A DNA stretch of 64,000 bases from Agromyces luteolus. Its GTDB lineage: Bacteria > Actinomycetota > Actinomycetes > Actinomycetales > Microbacteriaceae. A model generated the notes under the pieces. That model ran no database searches. It saw nothing but the letters and a program-made list of their open reading frames with translations, and had not been told where the DNA came from. The stretch lies in assembly GCF_009729855.1 (NCBI RefSeq), contig NZ_WODA01000025.1, positions 372,001-436,000 of the forward strand, in the 5' to 3' direction. Made by a program: the position numbers and the translations under genes. This document shows, piece after piece, positions 10,873-19,529 of the stretch (positions are counted from its first letter, which is position 1; every line of letters starts with the position of its first letter).

Positions 10873-11634
10873 TCAGGCGTGCTCGCGCTGCTCCTGCTCG
10901 ATGGCGGAGTACCGGTCGAGGACGAGGTCGACGAGCGCGGGCGGCGGCGGGGCGCCGGGCACCAGCAGGGGGTCCGCGATCGCATCGGCGCCGACCGCGA
11001 CGGCCTGGTCGTAGAACGTGCCGGGGGCGAGCAGGTACGGCCCGACGACGATCCGGGAACCCGGGTGCACCTCGCGGATCATCTCGATCGCATCGGGGAG
11101 CCGCGGGATCGCGGCGGCGATGAAGCCGACGGTGACCGACCGGCCGAGGCGCTGGCCGAGCCGGCGGGCCGTCTCGAAGCATTCGCGCACGGCGCGCGGG
11201 TCGTTCGAGCCGGCCGCGGCCAGGAGGACCGTGTCGCCGTCGGCGAGCCCCGCGGCGAGCAGCCGCTCGGCGAGCACGTCCACGAGGCGCTCGTCGGGTC
11301 CGAGCTCCGCGGCGAGTCGGGCCGACCCGCCGATCCGGTCGAGGCCGAGCGAGAGTCCCGTGCGCACGTGGAATCCCGCCGACAGCACGAGCGGCACGAT
11401 GACCGCGTCGGGCTCGGCCGCCGCCTCGAGCGCGGCGCCGATGTCGGCGTTGCTCGCATCGACGAACGTGATCGAGACGTCGAGGTCGGGGCGGGCGGAG
11501 GCGACGCCGTCGATCAGCCGGATGACCGCCTCGCGGTTGGCGGTCGACGGGGTTCCGTGGGTGACGGCGACGAGGCGGAGCGGCGGGCGACGGACCGGCT
11601 GTGACACGTCTCCGGCATCGCTCGTCCGACCCAT
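10873..11634 (-). CDS. Sirohydrochlorin chelatase-like protein (CbiX/SirB family)
   Basis: 253 residues with two tandem CbiX-like halves: RLVAVTHGTPSTANREAV (metal-ligand His) and PLVLSAGFHVRTGLS in the first, and VLLAAAGSNDPRAV plus VGPYLLAPGTFYDQA in the second, degenerate half. It likely inserts iron into sirohydrochlorin for siroheme. ATG 11634 was chosen; starts at 11670 or an internal GTG (DVSQPV) are possible. It is convergent with nasB and paralogous to the chelatase at 1-354, so the island is bracketed by two such genes. It is probably regulated with nirB through the promoter at 11682-11735. Confidence 0.88.
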   Translation of the reverse strand: MGRTSDAGDVSQPVRRPPLRLVAVTHGTPSTANREAVIRLIDGVASARPDLDVSITFVDASNADIGAALEAAAEPDAVIVPLVLSAGFHVRTGLSLGLDRIGGSARLAAELGPDERLVDVLAERLLAAGLADGDTVLLAAAGSNDPRAVRECFETARRLGQRLGRSVTVGFIAAAIPRLPDAIEMIREVHPGSRIVVGPYLLAPGTFYDQAVAVGADAIADPLLVPGAPPPPALVDLVLDRYSAIEQEQREHA

Positions 11635-11681
11635 CTCACGCCCGCACCTTCCGGCGGAATCCGGTCTCACCCGCCGATCCG

Positions 11682-11735
11682 ACGGTATTCAGGGCGTGTT
11701 TCGCCGAGCACACCCACGTGTTTCCGGCGCGTGAA
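11682..11735 (-). promoter_or_regulatory. Chelatase promoter with full four-box GlnR-type site
   Basis: Minus strand: TTCAC (11735-11731), n6, GAAAC (11724-11720), n6, GTGTG (11713-11709), n6, GAAAC (11702-11698), then 10 nt to TACCGT (11687-11682). This is the most complete match in the window to the alternating GlnR box, with the same distance to the -10 as in the other three nitrate promoters. Confidence 0.7.
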
Positions 11736-11770
11736 GAGTCCCTCACGCCGAGGGCGGTCGGCGCCAGGGA

Positions 11771-12487
11771 TCAGGGGGCGTCCGGCGCATCCGTCGGATC
11801 GTCGGCGAGCAGCTCGGGACGCACGCGACGGGTGCGCTCGACCTGCTGCTCGTGCCGCCATTCCGCCACCCGGCCGTGGTGCCCGGAGAGCAGCACGGGC
11901 GGCACCTCGAGCCCGCGCCAGACGGCGGGCTTGGTGTAGCTCGGGTACTCGAGCAGGCCGTCCTCGTGCGACTCCTCGACGAGGCTCTCGGGGTTGCCGA
12001 CGACCCCGGGCACGAGCCGGCCGGCGGCCTCGATCATCGCCATGACGGCGACCTCGCCGCCGTTCAGGACGTAGTCCCCGAGGCTGACGAGGCGCACGCG
12101 CATGCGCGTCGCGTAGTGGTCGACGACGCGCTGGTCGATGCCCTCGTAGCGGCCGCACGCGAACACGAGGTGCGGCTCGGTCGCGAGCTCGCGCGCCGTC
12201 GCCTGCGTGAACGGCTCGCCGGCGGGCGACGGCACGACGAGGAGCGCGTCGGAGTCGCCGTCGCCGACGATCGAGTCGAGCGCCTCGCCCCAGGGTTCGG
12301 GCTTCATGACCATGCCGGCGCCGCCGCCGTACGGCGTGTCGTCGACCGTGCGGTGACGGTCGTGGGTGAAGTCACGGAGGTCGTGCGTGACGACGTCGAT
12401 CAGCCCCGTCTGCCTGGCCTTGCCGAGCAGCGACAGGTCGAGCACGTCGAAGAACGACGGGAAGATCGTGACGATGTCGATGCGCAT
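11771..12487 (-). CDS. trmD: tRNA (guanine-N1)-methyltransferase
   Basis: A 238-residue SPOUT-class methyltransferase making m1G37 in tRNAs reading CNN codons, which prevents +1 frameshifting. [50 protein letters not shown] and [14 protein letters not shown] are the conserved TrmD elements, including the knot-forming SAM site. It is the last gene of the rpsP-khpA-rimM-trmD group, starting 9 bp after rimM. Length is normal. Confidence 0.97.
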   Translation of the reverse strand: MRIDIVTIFPSFFDVLDLSLLGKARQTGLIDVVTHDLRDFTHDRHRTVDDTPYGGGAGMVMKPEPWGEALDSIVGDGDSDALLVVPSPAGEPFTQATARELATEPHLVFACGRYEGIDQRVVDHYATRMRVRLVSLGDYVLNGGEVAVMAMIEAAGRLVPGVVGNPESLVEESHEDGLLEYPSYTKPAVWRGLEVPPVLLSGHHGRVAEWRHEQQVERTRRVRPELLADDPTDAPDAP

Positions 12488-12496
12488 CGTCGTCGC

Positions 12497-13126
12497 CTAC
12501 GCGGAGGGGGTCTCGTCGGACGCGTCGGCGCCGTCCGCGGCGTCGGCCGCATCGGCGACGGATGCCTCAGGGCTCCCGGTCTCCTCGGGGAGCTCCTCGA
12601 ACAGCCCGGGCGGCGGCGTGACGGTGAGCGTGCCGGCCTCGACGTCGACCTCGGGGACGAAGGCGGAGACGAACGGCACCATGACGTCGCCCCCCTTCGT
12701 CTTGACGACGAGGAGGTCCTGGGCGGGCAGGTGGTCGACGTGCGCCACCTGGCCGATGCGCTCGCCGTCGCGGACGACCGCGAGCCCGATGAGCTGGTGG
12801 TCGTACCACGCGTCGGGCTCGGGCTCCTCGTCGACGGGCTGGTCGACCCACAGGATGGCCTTCACGAGGCCCTCGGCCGCGGTGCGGTCGTCGACGCCCT
12901 CGAAGAAGCCGACCGGCTGGCCGTTGTACCAGCGCAGCTCGCGGAACGCGAGCGTGCGGCCGTGCCACGGCGACTCCTCGGGCACCTGCAGCGAGAACAC
13001 CGCGCCCGGCACGAAGCGTCGCTCGGGGTCGTCGGTGTACAGCTCCAGCTTGAGGGCGCCCTTCAGGCCGTGCGCCTTCGTCAGCCGGCCGACGCGGAGC
13101 TGCTGGGGGCGGGTTGCCGCGGCCAC
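12497..13126 (-). CDS. rimM: Ribosome maturation factor RimM
   Basis: 209 residues. The N-terminal RimM beta-barrel (RVGRLTKAHGLKGALKLELYTD) is followed by the PRC-barrel domain (WYDHQLIGLAVVRDGERIGQV, LLVVKTKGGDVMVPFV). It helps assemble the 30S head by binding uS19. The C-terminus carries an Ala/Asp-rich tail of about 30 residues (SVADAADAADGADASDETPS) beyond the usual end, probably disordered. The GTG start follows the khpA stop by one base, indicating translational coupling. Confidence 0.95.
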   Translation of the reverse strand: MAAATRPQQLRVGRLTKAHGLKGALKLELYTDDPERRFVPGAVFSLQVPEESPWHGRTLAFRELRWYNGQPVGFFEGVDDRTAAEGLVKAILWVDQPVDEEPEPDAWYDHQLIGLAVVRDGERIGQVAHVDHLPAQDLLVVKTKGGDVMVPFVSAFVPEVDVEAGTLTVTPPPGLFEELPEETGSPEASVADAADAADGADASDETPSA

Positions 13127-13127
13127 G

Positions 13128-13364
13128 TCAGTCGTCGGTGTCGACGACGTCGACCCGGACGCGGCGGCCGTCGGCGAGGGCGGCGACGATCGTCCGCATC
13201 GCCTTCGCGGTGCGACCGGACCGCCCGATGACGCGGCCGAGGTCCTCGGGGTGCACGTGCACCTCGAGGACCTCGCCGCGCGCGCTCGACGCGGAGACGA
13301 CCTTCACCTCGTCGGGGTGATCGACGATCCCCTTGACGAGGTGCTCGAGCGCGGAGGTGAGCAA
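13128..13364 (-). CDS. khpA: KH-domain RNA-binding protein KhpA
   Basis: 78 residues, a single KH domain with the RNA-binding GxxG loop (GRVIGRSGRTAKAMR). KhpA usually pairs with KhpB/Jag and affects cell elongation and RNA stability in Gram-positives. ALEHLVKGIVDHPDEV at the N-terminus is the conserved family opening, which supports the unusual TTG start at 13364, three bases after the rpsP stop. The position between rpsP and rimM is the canonical one. Confidence 0.93.
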   Translation of the reverse strand: MLTSALEHLVKGIVDHPDEVKVVSASSARGEVLEVHVHPEDLGRVIGRSGRTAKAMRTIVAALADGRRVRVDVVDTDD

Positions 13365-13367
13365 GGC

Positions 13368-13790
13368 CTACGCCTCGTCCGACGCGGTCTCGTCGGCGGC
13401 CTCGGGGGCCTCGGCGGGCTCCTCGGCCTTGGCCGGCTTCTCGGCCTTGGGCTTCACGACCGACTTCTTGGTCGCGTCGACCTCGTACTCGGCCTTCGGG
13501 GCGGCGGTCTGGACGGTGCTCTTGGCGTTCTTGTCGCCCTTGAACGTGCCCCAGTCGCCGGTCAGCTTGAGGATGGCGAGGACCTGCTCGGTCGGCTGCG
13601 CGCCGACGCCGAGCCAGTACTGCGCGCGCTCCGAGTCGACCTCGATGAACGAGGGGTTCTCGGTCGGGTGGTACTTGCCGATCTCCTCGATCACGCGACC
13701 GTCGCGCTTGGTGCGCGAGTCGGCGATGACGATGCGGTAGTACGGGGCACGGATCTTGCCGAGCCGCTTGAGGCGGATCTTGACAGCCAC
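13368..13790 (-). CDS. rpsP: 30S ribosomal protein bS16
   Basis: 140 residues. The first 80 or so are bS16 ([54 protein letters not shown]). A 55-residue Ala/Lys/Glu-rich tail follows, as in other actinobacterial bS16 proteins. The GTG start at 13790 is set by the conserved AVKIRL beginning and an AGGAG site 5 nt upstream; longer upstream readings lack homology. It heads the rpsP-khpA-rimM-trmD operon, transcribed away from the cyclodeaminase-like gene. Confidence 0.96.
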   Translation of the reverse strand: MAVKIRLKRLGKIRAPYYRIVIADSRTKRDGRVIEEIGKYHPTENPSFIEVDSERAQYWLGVGAQPTEQVLAILKLTGDWGTFKGDKNAKSTVQTAAPKAEYEVDATKKSVVKPKAEKPAKAEEPAEAPEAADETASDEA

Positions 13791-13970
13791 GATTCTCCTG
13801 GATGTGTTGTGAGGTAGGCGAACTGACAGCCGTGAGCGTGGGGTGCACACTCGGCGGAAGCTCAAAGGGTGCTCTGCGCGCCGGATAGAGGGTCGGGCGG
13901 TACAGAACTCGACTGACCATTCTTGCAGATTCCGCGCCGAAACGAGAATCCTCCCGGTCGCGTCGGTGAA

Positions 13971-13976
13971 TACGAT
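13971..13976 (+). promoter_or_regulatory. Putative leaderless promoter -10 of the cyclodeaminase gene
   Basis: TACGAT lies 6 nt before ATG 13983 and no Shine-Dalgarno sequence is present, so transcription probably begins at or next to the A of the start codon. No clear -35 is visible. Confidence 0.45.
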
Positions 13977-13982
13977 GGCCGC

Positions 13983-14921
13983 ATGGGCGGCACCTTGGAT
14001 TCCGTCGGACTCGTCGACGGACCCGCGATCGCCGAGCGCGTCTCGATGCGGTCGGCGATCGACGCGATCGGCGCCGTGCTGCGTGCGGGCTACGACCCCG
14101 ACGCCGATCCGCCGCGCAGCGTCGTCGAAGTCGGCCATGGGCAGCTCCTGCTCATGCCCTCCGAGCTCGGCGGATGGGTCGGCCAGAAGCTCGCAACCGT
14201 CGCGCCGGGCAACCCCGCGCGCGGCCTCGAGCGGATCCAGGCGCTCTACGTCCTCATCGACGCCGAGACGCTCGCCCCGGTCGCGGTGCTCGACGGCACG
14301 GAGCTCACGAACCTCCGCACGCCCGCGGTGTCGGCCGCGGTGCTCGACGTCGTCGCCGCGCCCGACGCCGCTTCGCTCGTCGTGTTCGGCACCGGCCCGC
14401 AGGGCGTCCGCCACGTCGAGGCGATGCGCGCGATCCGTCCGATCGACCGGGTCAGGTTCGTGGGGCGCGAACCCGGGAAGGCCCGCGACGCGGTCGCGCG
14501 CGTCTCACGACCCGGGCTCGATGCCGCCGTGGGCAGCGCAGCGGATGTCGCCGACGCCGACGTCGTCGTCTGCGCGACGACCGCACGCGAACCGCTCTTC
14601 GACGCCACCCTCGTGGCGGACCGTGCGGCCGTCGTCGCCGTCGGCTCGCACGAGCCCTCCGCACGAGAACTGCCCGGCGACCTCCTCGGTCGGGCGCACG
14701 TCATCGTCGAGTCCGAGCGCGTCGCGCTCGCCGAGGCCGGCGACGTAATCCTCGCGATCGGGGAGGGCCACCTCTCGGCCGGCGCGCTGATCCCGTTCGC
14801 GACCCTCTTCGGCGGAGAGCCCGTGCCATCCGACCGCCCTCGCGTGGTCAAGACCTGCGGCATGGGCTGGCAGGACCTCGCGGTGGCGCCCCTCGCCCTC
14901 GCGAACGGCGGGAGCGCATGA
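13983..14921 (+). CDS. Ornithine cyclodeaminase/mu-crystallin family, likely pyrroline-2-carboxylate reductase
   Basis: 312 residues with the family Rossmann fold ([19 protein letters not shown]), substrate-side motifs [16 protein letters not shown] and [16 protein letters not shown], and the C-terminal [13 protein letters not shown]. Members include ornithine cyclodeaminase, delta1-pyrroline-2-carboxylate reductase and ketimine reductases. Overlap with a proline-racemase-family gene (ATGA) and the adjacent hydroxyproline genes favour a pyrroline-2-carboxylate reductase role in 3-hydroxyproline or D-proline catabolism, but the exact substrate is inferred. ATG 13983 was chosen because a -10-like hexamer precedes it. 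Confidence 0.82.
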   Translation: MGGTLDSVGLVDGPAIAERVSMRSAIDAIGAVLRAGYDPDADPPRSVVEVGHGQLLLMPSELGGWVGQKLATVAPGNPARGLERIQALYVLIDAETLAPVAVLDGTELTNLRTPAVSAAVLDVVAAPDAASLVVFGTGPQGVRHVEAMRAIRPIDRVRFVGREPGKARDAVARVSRPGLDAAVGSAADVADADVVVCATTAREPLFDATLVADRAAVVAVGSHEPSARELPGDLLGRAHVIVESERVALAEAGDVILAIGEGHLSAGALIPFATLFGGEPVPSDRPRVVKTCGMGWQDLAVAPLALANGGSA

Positions 14922-15904
14922 TGCGGTGGCGGACCGAGGACTGGCACACGGCGGGCGAGCCGTTCCGGATCGTGCTCGACGCCCCGACCGAGGGCGCGAC
15001 CGTCGCCGAGCGCCGCGTCGAGGCGATGACCGGCCGCGCCGACGCGCTGCGACGGTTCCTGTGCCTCGAGCCGCGCGGGCACGACGACATGTACGGCGGC
15101 TTCATCACCCCGCCCGACGACGACGGCGCGGACTTCGGGGTCCTGTTCTGGCACAAGGACGGGTTCTCGACCGCGTGCGGCCACGGCACCATGGCGCTCG
15201 GCGCGTGGGCGGTGCGCACGGGGCGCGTGGTCGCGCCCGACGACGGCGAGGCGGTCGTCACGATCGACGTGCCGAGCGGTCGCGTGCAGGCGCGCGTGCA
15301 GCGGAGCGGAGGCCGCACGACCGGGGTCGTGTTCCGGAACGTCCCCTCGCGCGTGCTCGCGACCGGGATCCGCCTCCCGACGAGCCGCGGCGAGGTCGAC
15401 GTCGACCTGGTCTTCGGGGGCGCGGTGTACGCGACGCTTCCCGCCGCGGCGCTCGGCCTCCAGGTGACACCCGCGCACACGACCGAGCTCATCCGGCTGG
15501 GTCGTGAGATCAAATGGGCGCTGCACGACCACCCCGCGGCGCAACTGGTCGATCGCCGCCTGTCCGGCGTCTACGGGACCATCCTCGTCGACGACCTCGG
15601 GCGCACCGACGAGGGGCCCTGGCAGCGCAACGTGACCGTCTTCGCCGACGGCGAGGTCGACCGGAGCCCGTGCGGCTCGGGCACGGCGGCGCGGGTGGCG
15701 CTGCTCGCCGAGCGGGGCGAGCTCGCGGACGACGAGGTGCTCACGCACGACTCGATCATCGGCACCCGGTTCCTCGGTCGAGTGGCCGGGCGCACCGTCG
15801 ACGGGGTGGTCCCCGAGGTCACGGGTCAGGCGTATCGCGTCGGCGCGTGCGAGTTCGAGCTCGACCCCGACGACCCCGTGGCGGCCGGGTTCAGCCTCCG
15901 CTGA
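14918..15904 (+). CDS. Proline racemase family protein (racemase/epimerase type)
   Basis: 328 residues. Both catalytic thiols are present: Cys87 (STACGHGT) and Cys252 (DRSPCGSGTAA). Two Cys residues imply racemase or 2-epimerase chemistry; trans-3-hydroxyproline dehydratases of this family typically have Thr at the second position, so the usual pairing of dehydratase plus pyrroline-2-carboxylate reductase does not fit the residues well. The gene starts at a double ATG overlapping the previous stop and converges on the 4-hydroxyproline epimerase-like gene. It is clearly divergent from that paralogue. Substrate unknown: proline, hydroxyproline or another amino acid. Confidence 0.85.
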   Translation: MMRWRTEDWHTAGEPFRIVLDAPTEGATVAERRVEAMTGRADALRRFLCLEPRGHDDMYGGFITPPDDDGADFGVLFWHKDGFSTACGHGTMALGAWAVRTGRVVAPDDGEAVVTIDVPSGRVQARVQRSGGRTTGVVFRNVPSRVLATGIRLPTSRGEVDVDLVFGGAVYATLPAAALGLQVTPAHTTELIRLGREIKWALHDHPAAQLVDRRLSGVYGTILVDDLGRTDEGPWQRNVTVFADGEVDRSPCGSGTAARVALLAERGELADDEVLTHDSIIGTRFLGRVAGRTVDGVVPEVTGQAYRVGACEFELDPDDPVAAGFSLR

Positions 15905-15943
15905 CCGTCGCCGGCTCCCGCTGCGCTCCGACGCGGCATCCGC

Positions 15944-16945
15944 TCAGAACACGAACCCCTCGGGGAACGGGTCGTCGTCGTCGAGCACGTACTGCGCGAA
16001 GCCGGTCACCCAGGCGCGGCCGCTGATCGTCGGCACGACGGCGGTCACGCCGCCGACGGCCGTCTCCCGCAGGAGCCGCCCGGTGAACTCGCTCCCGATG
16101 AACGACTCGTTGACGAAGTCTGCCTCCAGCGCGAGGTCGCCTCGCGCGTGCAGCTCGGCCATCCGGGCGCAGGTCCCGGTCCCGCACGGCGACCGGTCGA
16201 ACCAGCCCGGATGGATCGCCATCGCGTGTCGCGATCGCACGGCGTCGGAGCCCGGGGCGATGAACTCGACGTGGTGCACGTGGTCCGCACCCTCGAGCAC
16301 GGGGTGCCGCGGCGGCGCCTGCGTGTTGATCGCGTCCATGATCGCGAGCCCCACCGCGAGGAGGTCGTCCTTGCGCTCGCGGTCGAACGGCAGTCCGAGC
16401 GCGTCGAGCTCGACGAGCGCGTAGAAGTTGCCGCCGAACGCGATGGAGTACGGCACGGTCCCGTGGCCGGGCACCTCGATCGAGGCATCCAGCCGCTCGA
16501 CGAAGCTCGGCACGTTCTCGATGGTGACGCGCGTCGCCCGGCCGCCCTCGACCTCGACGCGCGCGACGACGAGCCCCGCCGGCACGTCGAGCCGGATCTC
16601 GGTCACCGGCTCGGTCACCTCGACCATGCCGGTCTCGACGAGGACCGTCGCGACCCCGATCGTGCCGTGCCCGCACATGGGCAGGAACCCGCTCGCCTCG
16701 ATGAAGACGACGCCCCAGTCGGCGTCGTCGCGCGCGGGCGGCTGCAGCAGCGCGCCCGACATCGAGGCGTGACCGCGCGGCTCGTTCATGAGGAAGCCGC
16801 GGAGGCCGTCGAGGTGCTCCATGGCGTGGAGGCGCCGGTCGTTCATGGTCGCGCCGGGGATCCGGCCGACGCCGCCCGTGACGACGCGGGTCGGCATCCC
16901 CTCGGTGTGGGAGTCGACCGCCGTGACGACCCGGCGCGCCCTCAT
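15944..16945 (-). CDS. 4-hydroxyproline 2-epimerase (proline racemase family)
   Basis: 333 residues with SHTEGMPTRVVTGGV, Cys91 (MCGHGTIG) and Cys254 (DRSPCGTGTCARM), and HPVLEGADHVHHVEF/RSRHAMAIHPGWFDRSP as in bacterial 4HypE. It would interconvert trans-4-hydroxy-L-proline and cis-4-hydroxy-D-proline by two-base proton exchange. It overlaps the deaminase gene stop by 1 bp (TGATG), placing it in the same transcript as the DapA-family enzyme and downstream of the dehydrogenase genes. That neighbourhood is the diagnostic one for hydroxyproline degradation. Confidence 0.9.
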   Translation of the reverse strand: MRARRVVTAVDSHTEGMPTRVVTGGVGRIPGATMNDRRLHAMEHLDGLRGFLMNEPRGHASMSGALLQPPARDDADWGVVFIEASGFLPMCGHGTIGVATVLVETGMVEVTEPVTEIRLDVPAGLVVARVEVEGGRATRVTIENVPSFVERLDASIEVPGHGTVPYSIAFGGNFYALVELDALGLPFDRERKDDLLAVGLAIMDAINTQAPPRHPVLEGADHVHHVEFIAPGSDAVRSRHAMAIHPGWFDRSPCGTGTCARMAELHARGDLALEADFVNESFIGSEFTGRLLRETAVGGVTAVVPTISGRAWVTGFAQYVLDDDDPFPEGFVF

Positions 16946-17859
16946 CAGCGCGCCGCCAGGGCGGCGAGCGCCCGCTCGGTGTCGGCCGTGACCTGCGCGT
17001 GCTGCTCCGCGGAGAGCGGGCCGCGCGGCGGGCGGGTCGGCCCGCCGTACGAGTTGCCGCAGATGTCCATGGAGAGCTTGATGGCCTGCACGAACTCGGT
17101 GCGCGAGTCCCAGCGGAACACGGCGACGAGCTGCTCGTAGAGGGCCTTCGCCTCGTGCCAGTCTCCGCGGGCGCACAGGTCGTACAGCTCGACCGCCTCC
17201 TTCGGGAAGGCGTTCGGGTAGCCGGCGAACCAGCCGACCGCGCCGTTGACCATGAGCTCGAACAGCACGTCGTCGGCGCCCGCGATGACGTCGATGTCGC
17301 AGAGCTCCCGGATCTCGTACACGCGCCGGACATCGCCCGAGAACTCCTTGATCGCGACGACCTCGGGGATCTCGGCGAGCTTCGCGACGAGCGAGGGCAC
17401 GAGGTCGACCTTGGTGTCGAAGGGGTTGTTGTAGGCCATGATCGGCAGGCCCGCCTTCGCCACCTCCTCGTAATGCGCGATCACCTCGCCCTCGTTCGCC
17501 CGGTAGAGCGTCGGCGGGAGGAGCAGCACGCCGTCGGCGCCGTCCTCGCGGGCCAGCTCGGCCCACGCCCGCGCCTGGTGGCTGCCGACGCCGTGGGCGC
17601 CGGCGACGACGACGCCGCGGCCGTCGACCGCCTCGACGGCGACCTGGATGACCCGGCGGCGCTCGTCGTCGGTGAGCGACGAGTACTCGCCGAGCGATCC
17701 GTTCGGCCCGACGCCGCGGCATCCGTTGCGCATGAGGAAGTCGACGTGCTCGGCGAACCGGTCGTAGTCGACGGCGAGCCCCGCGGGTGCCGAGTCGTCC
17801 TCCCGGAAGGCGAGCGTCGTCGCGACGATGACGCCGCCCAGGTCCATGGTGCCGGTCAT
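16945..17859 (-). CDS. DapA-family lyase, likely pyrroline-4-hydroxy-2-carboxylate deaminase
   Basis: A 304-residue TIM-barrel class I aldolase family protein. Schiff-base Lys171 (VVAIKEFSGD), Tyr143 (IMAYNNPF) and the GPNGSLGEYSSLT loop are visible. True DapA in lysine synthesis usually sits elsewhere; here, between epimerase and dehydrogenase, it is best read as the deaminase converting delta1-pyrroline-4-hydroxy-2-carboxylate to 2-oxoglutarate semialdehyde. ATG 17859 was chosen over 17901 because a GGACGGACG-like site precedes it and the operator at 17890-17908 would then lie in its promoter. The next enzyme, a semialdehyde dehydrogenase, is not in this window. Confidence 0.87.
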   Translation of the reverse strand: MTGTMDLGGVIVATTLAFREDDSAPAGLAVDYDRFAEHVDFLMRNGCRGVGPNGSLGEYSSLTDDERRRVIQVAVEAVDGRGVVVAGAHGVGSHQARAWAELAREDGADGVLLLPPTLYRANEGEVIAHYEEVAKAGLPIMAYNNPFDTKVDLVPSLVAKLAEIPEVVAIKEFSGDVRRVYEIRELCDIDVIAGADDVLFELMVNGAVGWFAGYPNAFPKEAVELYDLCARGDWHEAKALYEQLVAVFRWDSRTEFVQAIKLSMDICGNSYGGPTRPPRGPLSAEQHAQVTADTERALAALAAR

Positions 17860-17889
17860 GCGTCGTCCGTCCTTCGGGGTTTCGTTCGA

Positions 17890-17908
17890 GTAATATGTCA
17901 CATGCTAC
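17890..17908 (-). promoter_or_regulatory. Putative GntR operator upstream of the deaminase gene
   Basis: On the minus strand this 19-mer ends TGACATATTAC and contains ATGTGACAT, a near-perfect inverted repeat. Its right half matches the site before the GntR gene (21365-21383) at 10 of 11 positions. It lies 31-49 bp before the start codon of the DapA-family gene and overlaps the preceding stop. Confidence 0.5.
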
Positions 17909-19290
17909 GTGGGCGGATCGGTCTCGGCAAGCGCCGCCACCTCGCCGATCCGCACCGGCGCGAGCACCGGCCGACGGTCGAACCCGACGGATGCCGCGGC
18001 CCCGCCGGCCTCGGCGACGATCGCCTCGACGGTCCGACCGCACGTGCGCCCCTGGCAGGGGCCGAGGCCCGCGCGCGTCGCGAGCCGCATCGCGCGGAGC
18101 GGCACGTCGGCGCGTTCGACGATCGCCCGCCGCGCGACGGCCTCGCAGCGGCACACGATCGTGTCGTCGTCGAGCCACGCCGTCCATCCGGGCCGGATCC
18201 CGTGCGCCCGCTCGAGGCGCCTCGCGAACGCGCGCGTCCGCGACCTCGCGGCCACCGGGCCCCGGAGGCGGGGATCGTCGAACGCACCGCCCGCCGCGAG
18301 GAACCCGGCGACGGCGCCCTCGGCGAGCGCGGCGTCGGCACCCGCGATGCCCGTGAGCTCGCCCGCGGCGAACACGCGGGCGACGCTGGTGCGCTGCGTG
18401 TCATCCACTACGACGAATCGCCCGCGATGATCGCCGTCGATCGCGCACCCCAGCGCGAGGGCGGCCTCGAGCCGTGGCGTGAAGCCGTGGCCGAGCGCGA
18501 CCGCGTCGCACGCGACCTCGCGTTCGGTGCCCGGGATCGGTCGCCAGTCGGCGTCGACCGCGGCGACGACGACGCCCTCCACCCGGTCGGTCCCGAGGAC
18601 CCGCACGACGGCGCTCCCCGTCCGGTACGGGATCCGATGCCGCATGAGGCCGCCCGCGTACTCCAGGAACTCCTCGGCCTTGCCGGCGAGCTCCCACGGC
18701 CGGGGCAGCCACCCGCGGGCGAGCGCGGGGAGCCGCGACGCCTCATGCACCGCCACGACCTCGGATCCGACGAGCGCGAGGGAGTGCGCCACGGGCAGGA
18801 GGAACGGCCCCGAGCCGCTCACGACCGTGCGGCGCCCGACGGCGACGCCGTCGCGCTTGGCGAGCGCCTGCGCGGCGCCGGCCGTGGTGACGCCGGGCAG
18901 GGTCCAGCCGGGGACGGGGAGCGCGAGGTCGTGCGCGCCGGTGGCGACGACGACCGCGTCGGCGTCGACCTCGAGCCCGGTCCGGCCGTCGCCGTCGGCG
19001 TCGCCGACCGTGGCGCGCAGCCGGACCCCGTCGGCGGACGCCTCGGCCCACCACACGCTCGCGCCGACGTGCACCTGGGCGTCGCCGTCGGCCAGTGCGC
19101 CGCGCAGTCGCCCGAACCGGTGCCACGCGTGCTGGAGGCGGGGATCGGTCAGCCGTTCGTGGTGCCGCCAGAACTGGCCGCCGAGCCGGTCGCCCTCGTC
19201 GAGCAGGCTCACCCGGGCGCCGGCGGCGAGGGCGCCCTGCGCGGCCGCGAGGCCGGCCGGGCCGCCGCCGAGGATCGCGACGTGCGTCAC
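17905..19290 (-). CDS. FAD-dependent oxidoreductase with BFD domain, hydroxyproline dehydrogenase alpha-like subunit
   Basis: 461 residues. FAD motif HVAILGGGPAGLAAAQGALA at the N-terminus, second nucleotide motif VVSGSGPFLLPVAHSLAL, VVATGAHDLALPVPGW, then a C-terminal BFD-type [2Fe-2S] site (IVCRCEA ... GPCQGRTCG). This is the HcnB/OoxA-like subunit. With the small ferredoxin and the DAO-type subunit just upstream it forms the heterotrimeric D-hydroxyproline dehydrogenase arrangement known from Pseudomonas, which oxidises cis-4-hydroxy-D-proline. The GTG start overlaps the ferredoxin stop (GTGA). Confidence 0.88.
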   Translation of the reverse strand: MTHVAILGGGPAGLAAAQGALAAGARVSLLDEGDRLGGQFWRHHERLTDPRLQHAWHRFGRLRGALADGDAQVHVGASVWWAEASADGVRLRATVGDADGDGRTGLEVDADAVVVATGAHDLALPVPGWTLPGVTTAGAAQALAKRDGVAVGRRTVVSGSGPFLLPVAHSLALVGSEVVAVHEASRLPALARGWLPRPWELAGKAEEFLEYAGGLMRHRIPYRTGSAVVRVLGTDRVEGVVVAAVDADWRPIPGTEREVACDAVALGHGFTPRLEAALALGCAIDGDHRGRFVVVDDTQRTSVARVFAAGELTGIAGADAALAEGAVAGFLAAGGAFDDPRLRGPVAARSRTRAFARRLERAHGIRPGWTAWLDDDTIVCRCEAVARRAIVERADVPLRAMRLATRAGLGPCQGRTCGRTVEAIVAEAGGAAASVGFDRRPVLAPVRIGEVAALAETDPPT

Positions 19291-19529
19291 GCGCGCACCT
19301 CCCGTTCGACGCGATCGCCGTCGGCGGCCTCGCGCCGGCACGCGCGGACCCCCTCGACGCCGTTGACGGTCACGAGGCAGTCGTGACACACGCCGATGCC
19401 GCAGAACACGCCCCGATCTCCGGTCTGCGAGGTGCGCCAGGCGGTGCGGCCGGCACCGACGAGCACTCCGGCGATGGTCTGGCCGTCGCGGCCCTGCACG
19501 GGCTCGCCGTCGACGGTGATGCGGATCAT
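19287..19529 (-). CDS. Small [2Fe-2S] ferredoxin-like subunit of the dehydrogenase
   Basis: 80 residues, HcnA/OoxC-like. Cluster ligands CGIGVCHDC and a fourth Cys in GVRAC (C-x4-C-x2-C-x11-C) are present, with a TVDGEPVQGRDGQTIAGVL start typical of sarcosine-oxidase/HcnA-type small subunits. It overlaps both neighbours by 4 bp, so the three subunits are made in stoichiometric order. It transfers electrons between the two flavoprotein subunits. Confidence 0.9.
   Translation of the reverse strand: MIRITVDGEPVQGRDGQTIAGVLVGAGRTAWRTSQTGDRGVFCGIGVCHDCLVTVNGVEGVRACRREAADGDRVEREVRA

Noticed and set aside
16945..17859. Lysine-biosynthesis dapA
   Set aside because: The catalytic Lys is generic to the family; location among hydroxyproline genes and lack of other lysine genes make the deaminase reading better.
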